DNA from: Candidatus Scalindua sp. SCAELEC01
GTDB taxonomy: Bacteria > Planctomycetota > Brocadiia > Brocadiales > Scalinduaceae
NCBI GenBank assembly: GCA_004282745.1
Contig: SHMT01000016.1
Coordinates: 37,401 to 101,400 of the forward strand
DNA length: 64,000 bases
Direction: 5' to 3'
Under the pieces are notes generated by a model that was not told the DNA's origin, ran no database searches, and was given only the letters and a program-made list of their open reading frames with translations. The position numbers and the translations under genes were made by a program. Positions 9,097 to 18,313 of this stretch are shown piece by piece. The first letter of the stretch is position 1. Each line of letters starts with the position of its first letter.

Positions 9097-9534
9097 ATGG
9101 AACCACTCGATTCAAAACCAACCGAGATGTTCAGAAAATGGATTATGAAGGTTGACGTTGCATTTCATGTAATTGCAGCAATTATGCTCCTTGTCGCATG
9201 TGGATATATCCTTTTCCATGGAGCTCTTAACATATTGAATCCCTCCAGGAATTCAGTTGTACAGCTGATAAATGATGTACTTCTGGCTCTTATTGTTCTG
9301 GAAATTCTCTGGACCGTTAACCGGTTTCTCAAAAAGAAAAAGTTCCACCTTGGACCGTTTCTCGCTATTGGCGTAATAGCGGGAGTGAGAAGAATATTGC
9401 TGATAGAAGCCCAGACCTCGTTTGCTGAGCATGTAGAGATTGCAAAACTCTACGAAATAGGTGTCAGTGCAATCGTTGTACTGGTAATGATGGTAGCCTA
9501 TTATATTTCTCTCAAAACGCAGAAGATGGAGTAG
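9097..9534 (+). CDS. PsiE-like membrane protein
   Basis: The 145-residue protein has four hydrophobic segments (about 23-42, 58-76, 84-100 and 121-139) and the layout of the PsiE (phosphate-starvation-inducible E) family. Characteristic regions are LLALIVLEILWTV and the charged FLKKKKFHLGPFLAIGVIAGVRRILL. It starts at ATG 9097 behind AAGGGGAG. The function of PsiE proteins is poorly known; the name refers to phosphate-dependent expression in E. coli. It converges with the cyclic-nucleotide-binding gene, the two ends lying 4 nt apart. No Pho-box was identified by eye. Confidence 0.75.
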   Translation: MEPLDSKPTEMFRKWIMKVDVAFHVIAAIMLLVACGYILFHGALNILNPSRNSVVQLINDVLLALIVLEILWTVNRFLKKKKFHLGPFLAIGVIAGVRRILLIEAQTSFAEHVEIAKLYEIGVSAIVVLVMMVAYYISLKTQKME

Positions 9535-9538
9535 TCTA

Positions 9539-10108
9539 CTACACATATACTCCTCCCATAATGTTGTTGGATATCTCTTCAAACTTAGTTAGCATCTCCT
9601 TGATCTCTTCTGTTGATGAAGCAAATCTATCACTCATGAGACCTGCTACCGAGAGCACGAGCTCCGATTCAATTTTTGCCTCTTCTTCAAAATATTGGCG
9701 AGTAAAGACCTCATATTTGCAATTTCCTAACTCATTCAGGCAATTTAATAACCTTGATTTTGCATCATTAACCATGAATAGAGTGTCTCTAAGCTTGGTA
9801 ATCGTGTCGCGAACCTCGATCGGGAGTTTATCCAGATTTTCCATAAATGTACCTTTTGGAATCATACCCACTTTCACATCACTATTTGCGATAATGGTTG
9901 CCGATCTCTTTCCACTCGTTATGAAACTCAATATTCCAAAGAGTTCTCCCCTTTCAATTGTGCCAACAAATACCTGTTTGTTGTTCACATATCGATACAC
10001 ATCTGCCTTACCTTCAAGCATGACATAGGCATAATACGCATCTTTCCCCTGTTCCAAGATTATCTCACCACTTTTTTTATTTTCAACACTACAGATGTAC
10101 TGTTCCAT
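9539..10108 (-). CDS. Cyclic-nucleotide-binding domain protein
   Basis: Residues about 8-105 match a cNMP-binding (Crp-type) beta-roll: GEIILEQGKDAYYAYVMLEGKADV, then GTIERGELFGILSFITSGKRSATIIA, including the phosphate-binding-cassette-like GELFG and the R-S-A-T motif. No DNA-binding helix-turn-helix follows; the C-terminal 80 residues are helical and unassigned. It is therefore more likely a sensor or adaptor than a transcription factor. GAGGAGG lies just before ATG 10108, giving a secure start. The 189-residue length fits a single-domain cNMP protein with a helical tail. Confidence 0.75.
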   Translation of the reverse strand: MEQYICSVENKKSGEIILEQGKDAYYAYVMLEGKADVYRYVNNKQVFVGTIERGELFGILSFITSGKRSATIIANSDVKVGMIPKGTFMENLDKLPIEVRDTITKLRDTLFMVNDAKSRLLNCLNELGNCKYEVFTRQYFEEEAKIESELVLSVAGLMSDRFASSTEEIKEMLTKFEEISNNIMGGVYV

Positions 10109-10287
10109 ACCACCTCCTCTTTAATAAAAAATTTTATCATAATTATTACCCTACCCATGTATTCCGTTTCAGTCTATTCGTAAAAAAGCAGCTGCCAGAA
10201 GTGGTTGCTTTTATGAGGCTGGGAATTTGGATGTCTTGCTATACTTGTACAAATCAACAGGGCATACCCCTTACAAATTGATCTATA

Positions 10288-10469
10288 TATACCCATTACG
10301 GAGTGGTTTTAGAAATTTCAGGGCAAGAGTTTGTCTGAAATTTTGATTTTTCGATTGAACAAAACCGGAGGCTTAGTAATGCTAAGTCGAGTATTTTGTG
10401 ATTGAGAAAGATCTAAAGTACCGGTGAAATCTAGTTCTGAAAACCGAAAACCAATTCGTGATGGGTATA
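10288..10469. mobile_element. MITE-like element, family 3, copy A
   Basis: About 182 nt with imperfect terminal inverted repeats of roughly 34 nt (TATACCCATTACGGAGTGG at one end, the complement of TATACCCATCACGAATTGG at the other). The interior TTTGATTTTTCGATTGAAC and TGTGATTGAGAAAGATCTAA are shared with copy B at 13809-13988 in the same orientation. No coding frame. Confidence 0.8.
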
Positions 10470-10594
10470 AATGGACCTAATCTATTCTGGACCCTAAGAA
10501 ACTTATCGGAACAGCATCTCTATACTTTACCTTTAATATGGAATGGATTGGGTATGCCAGGAACGAGTGTTGGACGGATAAACAGGCGAGGCCA

Positions 10595-11020
10595 TTAAGC
10601 CTTTTTATGTTGTCTGATAATAGTAATGGCCTTATTGAGTTTAAGGGTAACCTCTTTTGCTTTTTCCTGCAGCTCTTCGCCAAGATGGGCAACTTTGTCG
10701 GGATGTGATTTCATGACTTTTTCTTTATACACCTTATGCACCTCTTCCCATGATGCACCTGGGCTAATGTCAAGTAACCTGTATGCCTCTTCCACTTGGG
10801 AACGCACTCCAGGTGTTGATCTCTTCCTCTCTTCTGTTGGGCCATGGGAGGAAAAACCTGCCTGATTTTTCTGTATATTTCTCTTACGCCACTGATACCA
10901 TAAAGCACAAAATGCAATAATGTCGTCTATAAAACCCGGGAAAAAATCAAAAGGGCTCAGGATATAAATAATCAGAAATATCACTAACAGATAAAATTTA
11001 AGGTTTCCCAAGAAATACAC
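10595..11020 (-). CDS. Membrane-anchored J-domain protein
   Basis: The N-terminus holds a hydrophobic segment LKFYLLVIFLIIYILSPFDFFPGFIDDIIAF, resembling the DUF1232 helix with its P-D motif. Residues about 78-140 are a J-domain: AYRLLDISPGASWEEVHKVYKEKV followed by the diagnostic HPD in MKSHPDKV. J-domains stimulate the ATPase of DnaK-type chaperones, so this is a membrane-tethered Hsp70 co-chaperone. The 141-residue length fits this DUF1232-DnaJ architecture. It stands alone, divergent from nadE. Confidence 0.8.
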   Translation of the reverse strand: MYFLGNLKFYLLVIFLIIYILSPFDFFPGFIDDIIAFCALWYQWRKRNIQKNQAGFSSHGPTEERKRSTPGVRSQVEEAYRLLDISPGASWEEVHKVYKEKVMKSHPDKVAHLGEELQEKAKEVTLKLNKAITIIRQHKKA

Positions 11021-11255
11021 TCTTCTTTAACTTCTAACGTACCATATATTAAAATTTGATATCCTCTTATGTTTCACGTTCTCACAAAACAGCCATCATC
11101 GTGGTGTAGAACCTATCGAGAAAAAACGCAATCTTAAACGCGCACGTATCATATCAAAAAGTATGAAAAATTGAAAACCAGAAAAAACAATATTAAATAT
11201 TAATTGATTTTTCTAACAAATTGTACTATTACATGACCTTACAAAATGAGACATT

Positions 11256-12938
11256 ATGAAAATATCCTTAGCACAAATAAACCCAACCGTTGGGGCCTTT
11301 AAACAGAATGTAAACAAGATCTGTAAGTATATCGATATTGCTAAGGGAAAAGGGGCCGATCTGGTTATTTTTCCGGAGATGAGCCTCGTAGGCTACCCAC
11401 CAAAGGACCTGCTGGAAATCTCAGGATTTGTGGATAACAATCTAAGGGCGCTTGAAGAGGTGGTGTCTCATGTAGTTGGCATTTCTGCTATTGTTGGTTT
11501 TGTTGATAGGAATCCTGCCAAGAGAGGCAAGCGGCTTTTCAATGCGGCTGCATGCATTCAAGATAAAAAAATACTCTCTAAACATTATAAATCGTTATTG
11601 CCCGCGTATGATGTGTTCGATGAGATCAGATACTTTGAGCCCAGTCACCTCATCACGATAGCAAAGATATCCGGCAAAAGGCTTGGCATTTCGATCTGTG
11701 AGGATATTTGGGGAGGTTGTGTAGAGACACCTGAGAGAATTTATGATAAAAACCCCCTAAAAGAGATGTTCAAGCAAGGTGTCGATACCATTATCAACCT
11801 TTCAGCTTCTCCGTTTACGATCGGCAAGCAGGAGATAAGGTTAAGATTGCTCACTGATTCTGCGAAAAGGTACAAGGTACCGTTTCTCTATGTGAATCAA
11901 GTCGGAGGGAATGACGATTTAGTCTTCGATGGTAGCAGTTTTGTAGTAAACAGGCAAGGTATTGTTGTGAAAAGAGCCTCATCCTTTAAAGAAGACCTTA
12001 TTACGGTCGAGTTCAAAAAAGCTGACGTAACCATGGAGAACGGCAGCTTGCCCTCAACAAGAAAAAGGTCCCAAACCGCTATTGATCACAATGAGATCGA
12101 TTCCGTCTATAAGGCCTTGATTTTAGGGACAAAGGATTATGTCAGAAAATGTGGCTTTAAAAAAGTCGTTATTGGACTGAGTGGAGGAATTGATTCTGCC
12201 GTTACGGCCGTAATTGCCGCCAAGGCATTGGGGAAAGATAGAGTCCTTGGGATCACGATGCCTTCAACATTTTCATCCAAGGGAAGTAGTGAAGATTCAC
12301 GCATCCTGGCTGAAAGGCTTGGGATTGAATTTACCACCATCCCAATTACGCCTATATACAAAGCCTATTTAAAGACCCTGGAAGGGGTTTTTGCCGGTCT
12401 TCCATCTGATGTTACAGAAGAGAACCTGCAGGCAAGGATAAGGGGTAAAATCCTCATGGCAATCTCTAATAAACAGGGATACCTAGTACTCACTACCGGA
12501 AACAAATCTGAACTTGCCGTTGGCTATTGTACCCTCTATGGTGACATGTGCGGAGGTCTGGCCGTAATATCTGATATTCCCAAAACCATGGTCTATCATT
12601 TGGCCGAGCACATTAACCTCAGGAGAGAACTTATTCCCAAAAATACTATCGAAAAACCGGCATCAGCAGAATTGAGACCAAACCAAAAGGACCAGGATTC
12701 GCTTCCTCCCTATGATATTCTCGACAGCATACTAAAGGCCTATGTAGAAGAGTCTAAAGATGTTCAGGATATTGTAAAGCTCGGTTTTGATGAGTCACTT
12801 GTCAGTGAAATCGTTAAGAAAGTTAACAGAAACGAGTATAAACGTAAGCAGGCAGCACCTGGCCTCAAGGTCACCTCTAAAGCGTTTGGAACAGGGAGAA
12901 GGATGCCGCTTGCACAGCGATACAGAGCAACAAAATAG
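11256..12938 (+). CDS. nadE: Glutamine-dependent NAD+ synthetase
   Basis: This cytosolic enzyme makes NAD+ from nicotinate adenine dinucleotide, ATP and glutamine. The N-terminal nitrilase-type glutaminase domain (about 1-260) shows the triad context: E in VIFPEMSLVGYPPKDL, K in HYKSLLPAYDVFDE, and the nucleophilic cysteine in GISICEDIWGG. The C-terminal synthetase domain has the PP-loop GLSGGIDSAVTA (about 306-317) and the LTTGNKSELAVGYCTLYGDMCGG motif. The 560-residue length is normal for the two-domain enzyme. The start is ATG 11256. The next gene, an ABC ATPase, starts 97 nt downstream and need not be related. Confidence 0.95.
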   Translation: MKISLAQINPTVGAFKQNVNKICKYIDIAKGKGADLVIFPEMSLVGYPPKDLLEISGFVDNNLRALEEVVSHVVGISAIVGFVDRNPAKRGKRLFNAAACIQDKKILSKHYKSLLPAYDVFDEIRYFEPSHLITIAKISGKRLGISICEDIWGGCVETPERIYDKNPLKEMFKQGVDTIINLSASPFTIGKQEIRLRLLTDSAKRYKVPFLYVNQVGGNDDLVFDGSSFVVNRQGIVVKRASSFKEDLITVEFKKADVTMENGSLPSTRKRSQTAIDHNEIDSVYKALILGTKDYVRKCGFKKVVIGLSGGIDSAVTAVIAAKALGKDRVLGITMPSTFSSKGSSEDSRILAERLGIEFTTIPITPIYKAYLKTLEGVFAGLPSDVTEENLQARIRGKILMAISNKQGYLVLTTGNKSELAVGYCTLYGDMCGGLAVISDIPKTMVYHLAEHINLRRELIPKNTIEKPASAELRPNQKDQDSLPPYDILDSILKAYVEESKDVQDIVKLGFDESLVSEIVKKVNRNEYKRKQAAPGLKVTSKAFGTGRRMPLAQRYRATK

Positions 12939-13035
12939 GAAAAAATATTTGAAAAATGAAAAAATATTTTTTATCATTAAGAAAACCGTATTTTTATACA
13001 AAGTTTTTTGCCGCGCCAAACATGGGGAAAATAAT

Positions 13036-13761
13036 ATGATACGCATAGAGAAATTACGGAAAAGTTTTGGGCCCATCGTTGCTGTTGATGAGGTTTCATT
13101 CAATGTCGAAAAAGGTCAGGTACTGGGATTTCTCGGGCCGAATGGAGCAGGCAAGAGTACGGTGATGAAGATGCTGGCCTGTTTCTTAAGACCGGACAGC
13201 GGGACGGCCACTGTCTGTGGCTATGATATCCTGACAGATCCCATTAAGGTAAGGCAGTCTATCGGTTATTTGGCAGAAAATGTGCCGCTTTACAATGAAA
13301 TGACGGTAGGTGATTTTCTCAATTTTGTCTGTGATGCGAGAAACATAAAAGGCAAAGAGCGAAAGAGGTCGCTCGATCGAGTTGTCCCCATGTGCTCCAT
13401 TGATTCTGTCTATCATCAAACAATCGACACGCTATCGAAGGGATATAAACGACGTGTGGGGCTTGCACAAACTTTGATTCACGATCCTGAAGTCCTGATC
13501 CTGGACGAACCGACGGATGGCCTTGACCCTAATCAGAAGCATGAGGTCAGGGAACTGATAAATAGAATGTCGAAAGAGAAGTGCATTATCGTATCTACTC
13601 ACATTCTCGAAGAAGTTGACGCCGTATGTTCACGGACCATAATCATATCCAAAGGGAAAATATTGGTAGATTCAACCCCCAATAAATTAAAAGAACAATA
13701 CAATTGCAGCCTAGACGAAGTTTTCCGTAAAATTACACGTAAAAAAACAGTTGCGGCGTAA
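13036..13761 (+). CDS. ABC transporter ATP-binding protein (GldA-like)
   Basis: The ATPase subunit has Walker A GPNGAGKST (about 38-46), signature LSKGYKRRVGLAQ (about 135-147), Walker B VLILDEPTDGLDP and the switch histidine in VSTHILEEV. ATG 13036 follows GGGGAAAATAAT; an upstream open frame overlapping nadE is not part of the gene. With the permease (14054), the GldG-like protein (14785) and the DUF4340 protein (16986) it forms a Gld-type export system. That assignment rests on neighbourhood and sequence. A family 3 MITE-like element separates it from its permease gene. The substrate is unknown. Confidence 0.88.
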   Translation: MIRIEKLRKSFGPIVAVDEVSFNVEKGQVLGFLGPNGAGKSTVMKMLACFLRPDSGTATVCGYDILTDPIKVRQSIGYLAENVPLYNEMTVGDFLNFVCDARNIKGKERKRSLDRVVPMCSIDSVYHQTIDTLSKGYKRRVGLAQTLIHDPEVLILDEPTDGLDPNQKHEVRELINRMSKEKCIIVSTHILEEVDAVCSRTIIISKGKILVDSTPNKLKEQYNCSLDEVFRKITRKKTVAA

Positions 13762-13808
13762 CCGTTTGAAGTGAAGAGTTAAATATCATTGCAAATTGCA
13801 AAACGTAA

Positions 13809-13988
13809 TATACTCATCGCGAATTGATTTTTGGAATTTCAGGGCGAGGGTTTGCCTGAAATTTTGATTTTTCGATTGAACAAACCAGAGCCTTGGTGCT
13901 ATTAAGGCGAGGGTATTGTGATTGAGAAAGATCTAAAGGTCTGGTGAAACCGGGTTCTGAAATCCGAAACCAATTTGCGATGAGTATA
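13809..13988. mobile_element. MITE-like element, family 3, copy B
   Basis: A 180-nt element inserted between the ABC ATPase and permease genes. Its terminal inverted repeats begin TATACTCATCGCGAATTG and end with the complement of TATACTCATCGCAAATTG. The interior closely matches copy A at 10288-10469 in direct orientation. It carries no gene but could add a hairpin to the operon transcript. Confidence 0.82.
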
Positions 13989-14053
13989 TAGAGAAAATAA
14001 TTCAATAATCTTGATTTCCCATTGTAGGCGATAATTTTCAGAGGAGCTGAAAT

Positions 14054-14785
14054 ATGAACAGTTTTGTAGCGGTATTCAAGAGAGAGTTGAAATCGTACTT
14101 TACGACTCCTATTGCATATGTCTTTCTCATTGTTTTTCTCTTTTTCTCCGGGTACCTTACTTTTAAGAACGGTTTTTTTGAGATGCGACAGGCTGATATG
14201 GTTGTGTTTTTTATGAATATACCCCTCCTGTTTGTCTTCCTGGTTCCGGCAACGTCAATGCGGTTATGGGCAGAGGAACGCAGGGTTGGTTCTATTGAGC
14301 TTCTCTTGTCCTTGCCGATTACGGTCACACAAGCGGTGTTGGGGAAGTTTTTTTCTGCATGGCTTTTCCTGGTCATTGCCCTGGCCTTAACTTTACCAAT
14401 GGTGATTACGGTCTGTTACCTGGGAGATCCCGACTTTAGCTTAATAATTACCGGGTATTTGGGTAGTGTCTTGTTAGCAGGGGGATTCCTCTCTATCGGG
14501 TGTTTTTTTTCAATAGTCAGCAAGAACCAAGTGATCAGTTTTGTTCTTTCCGTTGTCGCCTGTGCAGTACTTGTCTTTGCAGGTATGCCAACTACCCTAA
14601 ACTATCTTTCAGCATTTTTACCTGCCGGCTTGGTCTCAGCAATTGGAAATTTCAGTTTTCAGCTACACTTTGAATCACTCCAAACAGGAATAGTAGAATT
14701 TAAAGACATCTCTTATTTTATCTTGATGATCGTTGGTTGGATTGTTGCTAGCACCTATATCTTAGAGGAAAGGAAGGCCTACTGA
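14054..14785 (+). CDS. ABC transporter permease (GldF-like, ABC-2 type)
   Basis: The 243-residue integral membrane protein starts MNSFVAVFKRELKSYFTTPIAYVFL, the usual opening of ABC-2/GldF permeases, with about six hydrophobic helices. GAGGAGCTGAAAT precedes ATG 14054. Its stop codon overlaps the start of the GldG-like gene by one nucleotide (TGATG), indicating translational coupling. It would pair with the ATPase at 13036 as the membrane channel of the exporter. In Bacteroidetes GldA-F-G supports gliding, but homologues are widespread in non-gliding bacteria, so motility is not implied. Confidence 0.88.
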   Translation: MNSFVAVFKRELKSYFTTPIAYVFLIVFLFFSGYLTFKNGFFEMRQADMVVFFMNIPLLFVFLVPATSMRLWAEERRVGSIELLLSLPITVTQAVLGKFFSAWLFLVIALALTLPMVITVCYLGDPDFSLIITGYLGSVLLAGGFLSIGCFFSIVSKNQVISFVLSVVACAVLVFAGMPTTLNYLSAFLPAGLVSAIGNFSFQLHFESLQTGIVEFKDISYFILMIVGWIVASTYILEERKAY

Positions 14786-16764
14786 TGAGTAAGACGATCC
14801 AGATGATTATTGGTGTTATTCTCGTTTTGGTGATAATGTTTTGTTCAATCAGCGTTTGTCATGACATCGGAAAATCACTGAAACTTGATGTAACAGACCA
14901 AAGGCTTTATACCCTTTCGGATGGAACAAAGGCCATTTTGGCTAAGCTCCACCAACCCGTAACCGTAAAGCTTTATTATGCTGAAACAGCAGCCCTGAAA
15001 GGACCTGATCAAATCAGATTTTTCAACAACTATTATCAATACGTGAAGTCTCTGCTGGAAGAGTATGTATCGATAGCAAATGGTATGATTGATTTTCAAG
15101 TGATAGACCCGAGGCCCTATTCCGAAAGTGAGGAAAAAGCCTTGCAACACGGACTGAGAAAATTCCCCATCACCGAAGAGGAGAATTTTTTCTTTGGACT
15201 TGTGGTACAGACGCAGTTTGGGATAGAGAAGGTTATCCCCTTCTTCTCACCGGACCGACAGAATTTTCTCGAGTATGATATCAGCTACCTGATCGATACC
15301 GCCATAACTCGCCAGAAAACAAAAATAGGAATAATGAGTTCCCTGCCCGTGTTGGGAGATGATGTAACCGGTTATATGGCCCAGATGATGAGAATGCAGG
15401 GGCAACAACCAAAACCTTCCTGGGCTTTTGTCAAACAGTTGAAAAAACAGTATGAGGTTACGGCAATTGCCACGGACGTTGAAGAGATAAAGGAGGTTGA
15501 CATCCTCCTTGTCATCCACCCAAAGGAGCTGCCGGAAAAAACCCTGTTTGCCATAGATCAGTTTGTGCTCAAAGGTGGCAGGACTATTGTCTGTGTTGAC
15601 CCTCACTGCTATGCCGACCCACCAGACCAAAAGTCTGCAATGTTAAGTGGGGTTGCACCAGCACAAAACTCCGACCTAAACCCTCTTTTTAAAACATGGG
15701 GTGTAGAGATGCCCGGAAACACTTTTGCCGGTGATCGTGCTCTGGCCCTGAAGGCGACGTTAATGCCAAACCAAAGGCCTGCCAAACTTATCGGTTTTCT
15801 TAATTTAACAGCACAATGCTTCAATCCTACCAGTGTTATTACGGCCGACCTGAACCAAGTCAGATTTCTCTTTTCAGGGGTATTGCAAGAGGTAGCAGAT
15901 CCTGAAAAAGAGGAAGCGGAGAGAACTATTGAACAGATCCCCCTACTCTCGACTACCAATAAAGGAAGCAGTTGGTCGATAAGCAGCTCGTACGAACTGC
16001 TCGTTCCAAACCCTTCACAACTGATGGAAAGGTTTATTGATGGAGATAGTCCAGTAGTAATGGGTTCCCTCATCACGGGCAAATTTAAGAGTAGTTTCCC
16101 CGACGGAATTGAGATTGAGATAAGCAAAGGTGAATCCACAGACCAACCGGAAAAGGCACCATCCGAAAAGAGAAAGATAACGGGTTTAACAGAAGCGACA
16201 GAAGAGTGTGTAGTAGCAATATTTACGGACGTTGACTTTATCAGTGATCTTGTTGCATACCAGGATACCTTTTTAGGCAAGATAGTGGTTGGAGACAATA
16301 GTACCCTACTCTTAAATACCATTGATGACTTGAGAGGGTCTAGCGAATTAATTTCAATTCGATCACGAGGCAACTACAATCGCCCGTTCAAGGTTGTTGA
16401 TGCAATCGAGCAAAAAGCGGAGAGAGAGACAGCCGCGGAAGAGGAGAAGATTAATGCAGAGATTGCCGGCTTTCAGGACGAGTTAAACGCCATCATCTCA
16501 TCCGCTAAAGAGGGTGAGGAAGAGATAATCGGGAGCTCAATTCTGCAGAAAAAGAAGGAACTAGAGTTAAAGATACACAAAGCCCAACGGGAATTACGCC
16601 ATGTCAAAATGAAAAGGCGGGAACGGATCGAGAGCTTAGGAAATGTACTCCGAAACATTAATATGCTGATGGTACCCGTAATCATATTAATTATTGCTAT
16701 CGTATTAGGCATACGCCGATCTGCCAGAAAGAGACATTACATTAGTCATGCAAGCGATTCTTAG
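14785..16764 (+). CDS. GldG-like ABC transporter auxiliary protein
   Basis: The 659-residue protein has an N-terminal membrane helix (IQMIIGVILVLVIMFCSISV). A large extracytoplasmic GldG/ABC_transp_aux domain follows: LKLDVTDQRLYTLSDGTKAIL, then PVTVKLYY, and a DILLVIHPKELPEKTLFAIDQFVLKGGRTIVCVDP segment. A charged coiled coil (about 535-620) and a C-terminal membrane helix (VPVIILIIAIVLGI) end the protein. This two-anchor layout is typical of the family. It is translationally coupled to the permease. Its stop codon lies inside the first bases (TTAGGG) of a family 2 MITE-like element, so the insertion may have set the present C-terminus. Confidence 0.88.
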   Translation: MSKTIQMIIGVILVLVIMFCSISVCHDIGKSLKLDVTDQRLYTLSDGTKAILAKLHQPVTVKLYYAETAALKGPDQIRFFNNYYQYVKSLLEEYVSIANGMIDFQVIDPRPYSESEEKALQHGLRKFPITEEENFFFGLVVQTQFGIEKVIPFFSPDRQNFLEYDISYLIDTAITRQKTKIGIMSSLPVLGDDVTGYMAQMMRMQGQQPKPSWAFVKQLKKQYEVTAIATDVEEIKEVDILLVIHPKELPEKTLFAIDQFVLKGGRTIVCVDPHCYADPPDQKSAMLSGVAPAQNSDLNPLFKTWGVEMPGNTFAGDRALALKATLMPNQRPAKLIGFLNLTAQCFNPTSVITADLNQVRFLFSGVLQEVADPEKEEAERTIEQIPLLSTTNKGSSWSISSSYELLVPNPSQLMERFIDGDSPVVMGSLITGKFKSSFPDGIEIEISKGESTDQPEKAPSEKRKITGLTEATEECVVAIFTDVDFISDLVAYQDTFLGKIVVGDNSTLLLNTIDDLRGSSELISIRSRGNYNRPFKVVDAIEQKAERETAAEEEKINAEIAGFQDELNAIISSAKEGEEEIIGSSILQKKKELELKIHKAQRELRHVKMKRRERIESLGNVLRNINMLMVPVIILIIAIVLGIRRSARKRHYISHASDS

Positions 16765-16947
16765 GGTTCTCGATAAAATAACTTTACAATCTATTGCGCT
16801 CAGGTTTAGGTCAGATTTGGTCGATCTGATTGAGCTGAACCGCAAGCGTAGCCTGAGCTACGTGAGGATTCGGCGAATGAAAATCGGACAAAAATGGCCT
16901 GAAAATGAGATGCAAGAATATAAAGTTATTTTTTCGAGAATCCTTAA
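16761..16947. mobile_element. MITE-like element, family 2, copy A
   Basis: A 187-nt element with inverted termini TTAGGGTTCTCGATAAAATA and the complement of TTAAGGATTCTCGAAAAAAT. The interior GGTCAGATTTGGTCGATCTG and GCGTAGCCTGAGCTAC are shared with copy B at 63613-63799, which is also exactly 187 nt. It sits between the GldG-like and DUF4340 genes and overlaps the gldG stop codon. Confidence 0.85.
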
Positions 16948-16985
16948 TAACCTTTTGTCGAAAACATTAGTCAGGAGTCTTGGTA

Positions 16986-18104
16986 ATGAGTGGTAAAAAA
17001 CTTGTGGTTTTAGGTATTATTACGGCCTGCATGATTGCGTGGGCGGTGGTTCAGTCACGCGTATCCAAGAGGTATAGTTCAGAGCCAACGGCTCCGGTAT
17101 ATCTCATTCAGGGCTTAGACCCAACAGATATCGGCAGTATCGTATTGGGGAGCGGAGATGACTCTTTCACCCTGAACCGGGAGGGAGCAAATTTTGTCGT
17201 AGTGAACAAAGATAATTATCCCGCTATCACAAAAGAGATAAATAGTCTTATCACCTCATGCATGGATATCCGTACAGCCGAACTCTACACAGAAAACCCG
17301 GCAAATCACAAGGACCTTGGCGTAACGGAAGAGGATGCAACGTTTGTGGTTAAATTCTTGAAGCCGAATTCTGATTTTCTTGCCGGTGTTATTATTGGAA
17401 AAAACAGTGATCAGGGCCGTGGCAGTTTTGTAAGGGTACTTCCGGGTGATAAAGTATACGTCTCGCTTGAACGTCCATGGATCAAGGAGCTGGCAATGGA
17501 TTATATCGACAGAGAGATACTCTCTCTGACCCGCGAAGATATTGAGTCCGTCACCGTTCAATCTCCCGGTGAGACCTATACCTTGCTCGCAGAAAGTGGT
17601 GGAGAAGGCATTGTATTGGAGAATCTCCCCACGGGAAAAAAAGTTAACGAGATCGAATCTGAAAAAGTCTTCACGGCATTAACAAATCTACAGTTTCAAG
17701 ATGTGAAGAGAAATCCAACATCGGACGGTGAGTTGTCCTTTGAGACACTATTCCTCTGCAAAGAGAGAGACTCTACGCTCTACACCATCAAGATTGCTCA
17801 AAAGGATAACAAGACCTACGTATTGTGCGACTGTAAATTCACCGATAATACACCCGTCACAAAGGAAAAAGGAGTTGAATCGGAAGAAGAGTTAAAGAAA
17901 AAAGAGGCAAAACTGCTTGCAATGGAAGAGGCAAAGAGTTTTGCTGAAAGACACCGTGGCTGGGTCTACGAGGTTCCTGAAAACATTGCAAACAACCTGA
18001 CAATCAAACTATCGGCATTATTAGTGGATGAGGAAGTGGCCCCTCAAGAGAAGGATGAAACAGAAAAAAGTGATCACACTGAGAATCAGAGCCACAATGA
18101 GTGA
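16986..18104 (+). CDS. DUF4340 domain protein of the Gld-type ABC operon
   Basis: Encodes about 372 residues with one N-terminal membrane helix (KKLVVLGIITACMIAWAVVQ) and an extracytoplasmic DUF4340 region (about 40-290). That region includes the repeated pattern of ADLGVTEEDATFVVKF-like and IIGKNSDQGRGSFVR segments. DUF4340 genes commonly follow GldG genes in ABC operons. AGGAG at 16973-16977 is spaced 8 nt from ATG 16986, favouring it over the TTG two codons earlier. The C-terminal tail is charged and low-complexity. It probably assists the exporter at the membrane surface (inference). Confidence 0.82.
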   Translation: MSGKKLVVLGIITACMIAWAVVQSRVSKRYSSEPTAPVYLIQGLDPTDIGSIVLGSGDDSFTLNREGANFVVVNKDNYPAITKEINSLITSCMDIRTAELYTENPANHKDLGVTEEDATFVVKFLKPNSDFLAGVIIGKNSDQGRGSFVRVLPGDKVYVSLERPWIKELAMDYIDREILSLTREDIESVTVQSPGETYTLLAESGGEGIVLENLPTGKKVNEIESEKVFTALTNLQFQDVKRNPTSDGELSFETLFLCKERDSTLYTIKIAQKDNKTYVLCDCKFTDNTPVTKEKGVESEEELKKKEAKLLAMEEAKSFAERHRGWVYEVPENIANNLTIKLSALLVDEEVAPQEKDETEKSDHTENQSHNE

Positions 18105-18165
18105 TGACAAAAATGAGGTTGAGAATGTTGTAATTGAAACTGCAATTGCAGTCCAAAAAGCATAG
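18097..18165 (+). CDS. Possible 22-residue micro-ORF overlapping the DUF4340 stop
   Basis: ATG 18097 overlaps the end of the DUF4340 gene in another frame and reads MSDDKNEVENVVIETAIAVQ before a TAG at 18163-18165. The overlap is typical of translational coupling, but nothing else supports it as a gene. It may be the remaining start of a lost downstream operon member. Confidence 0.2.
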   Translation: MSDDKNEVENVVIETAIAVQKA

Positions 18166-18313
18166 GGTTCTAACCTTTTCGATATCTCATATGGTGCTGT
18201 TTGCTTGTGAACCAAAAAACCATGTTTTCGAAGTTTGAGGCTAACAGTTTGTGGCAGATTACCCAAGCCGACCTTTGTTCACCGTCACTTTGCGTGAGAT
18301 CTCATAATTTTGC

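Noticed and set aside
12787..13035. Upstream extension of the ABC ATPase into nadE
   Set aside because: It overlaps the nadE 3' end and lacks similarity; the ATPase domain begins at ATG 13036.
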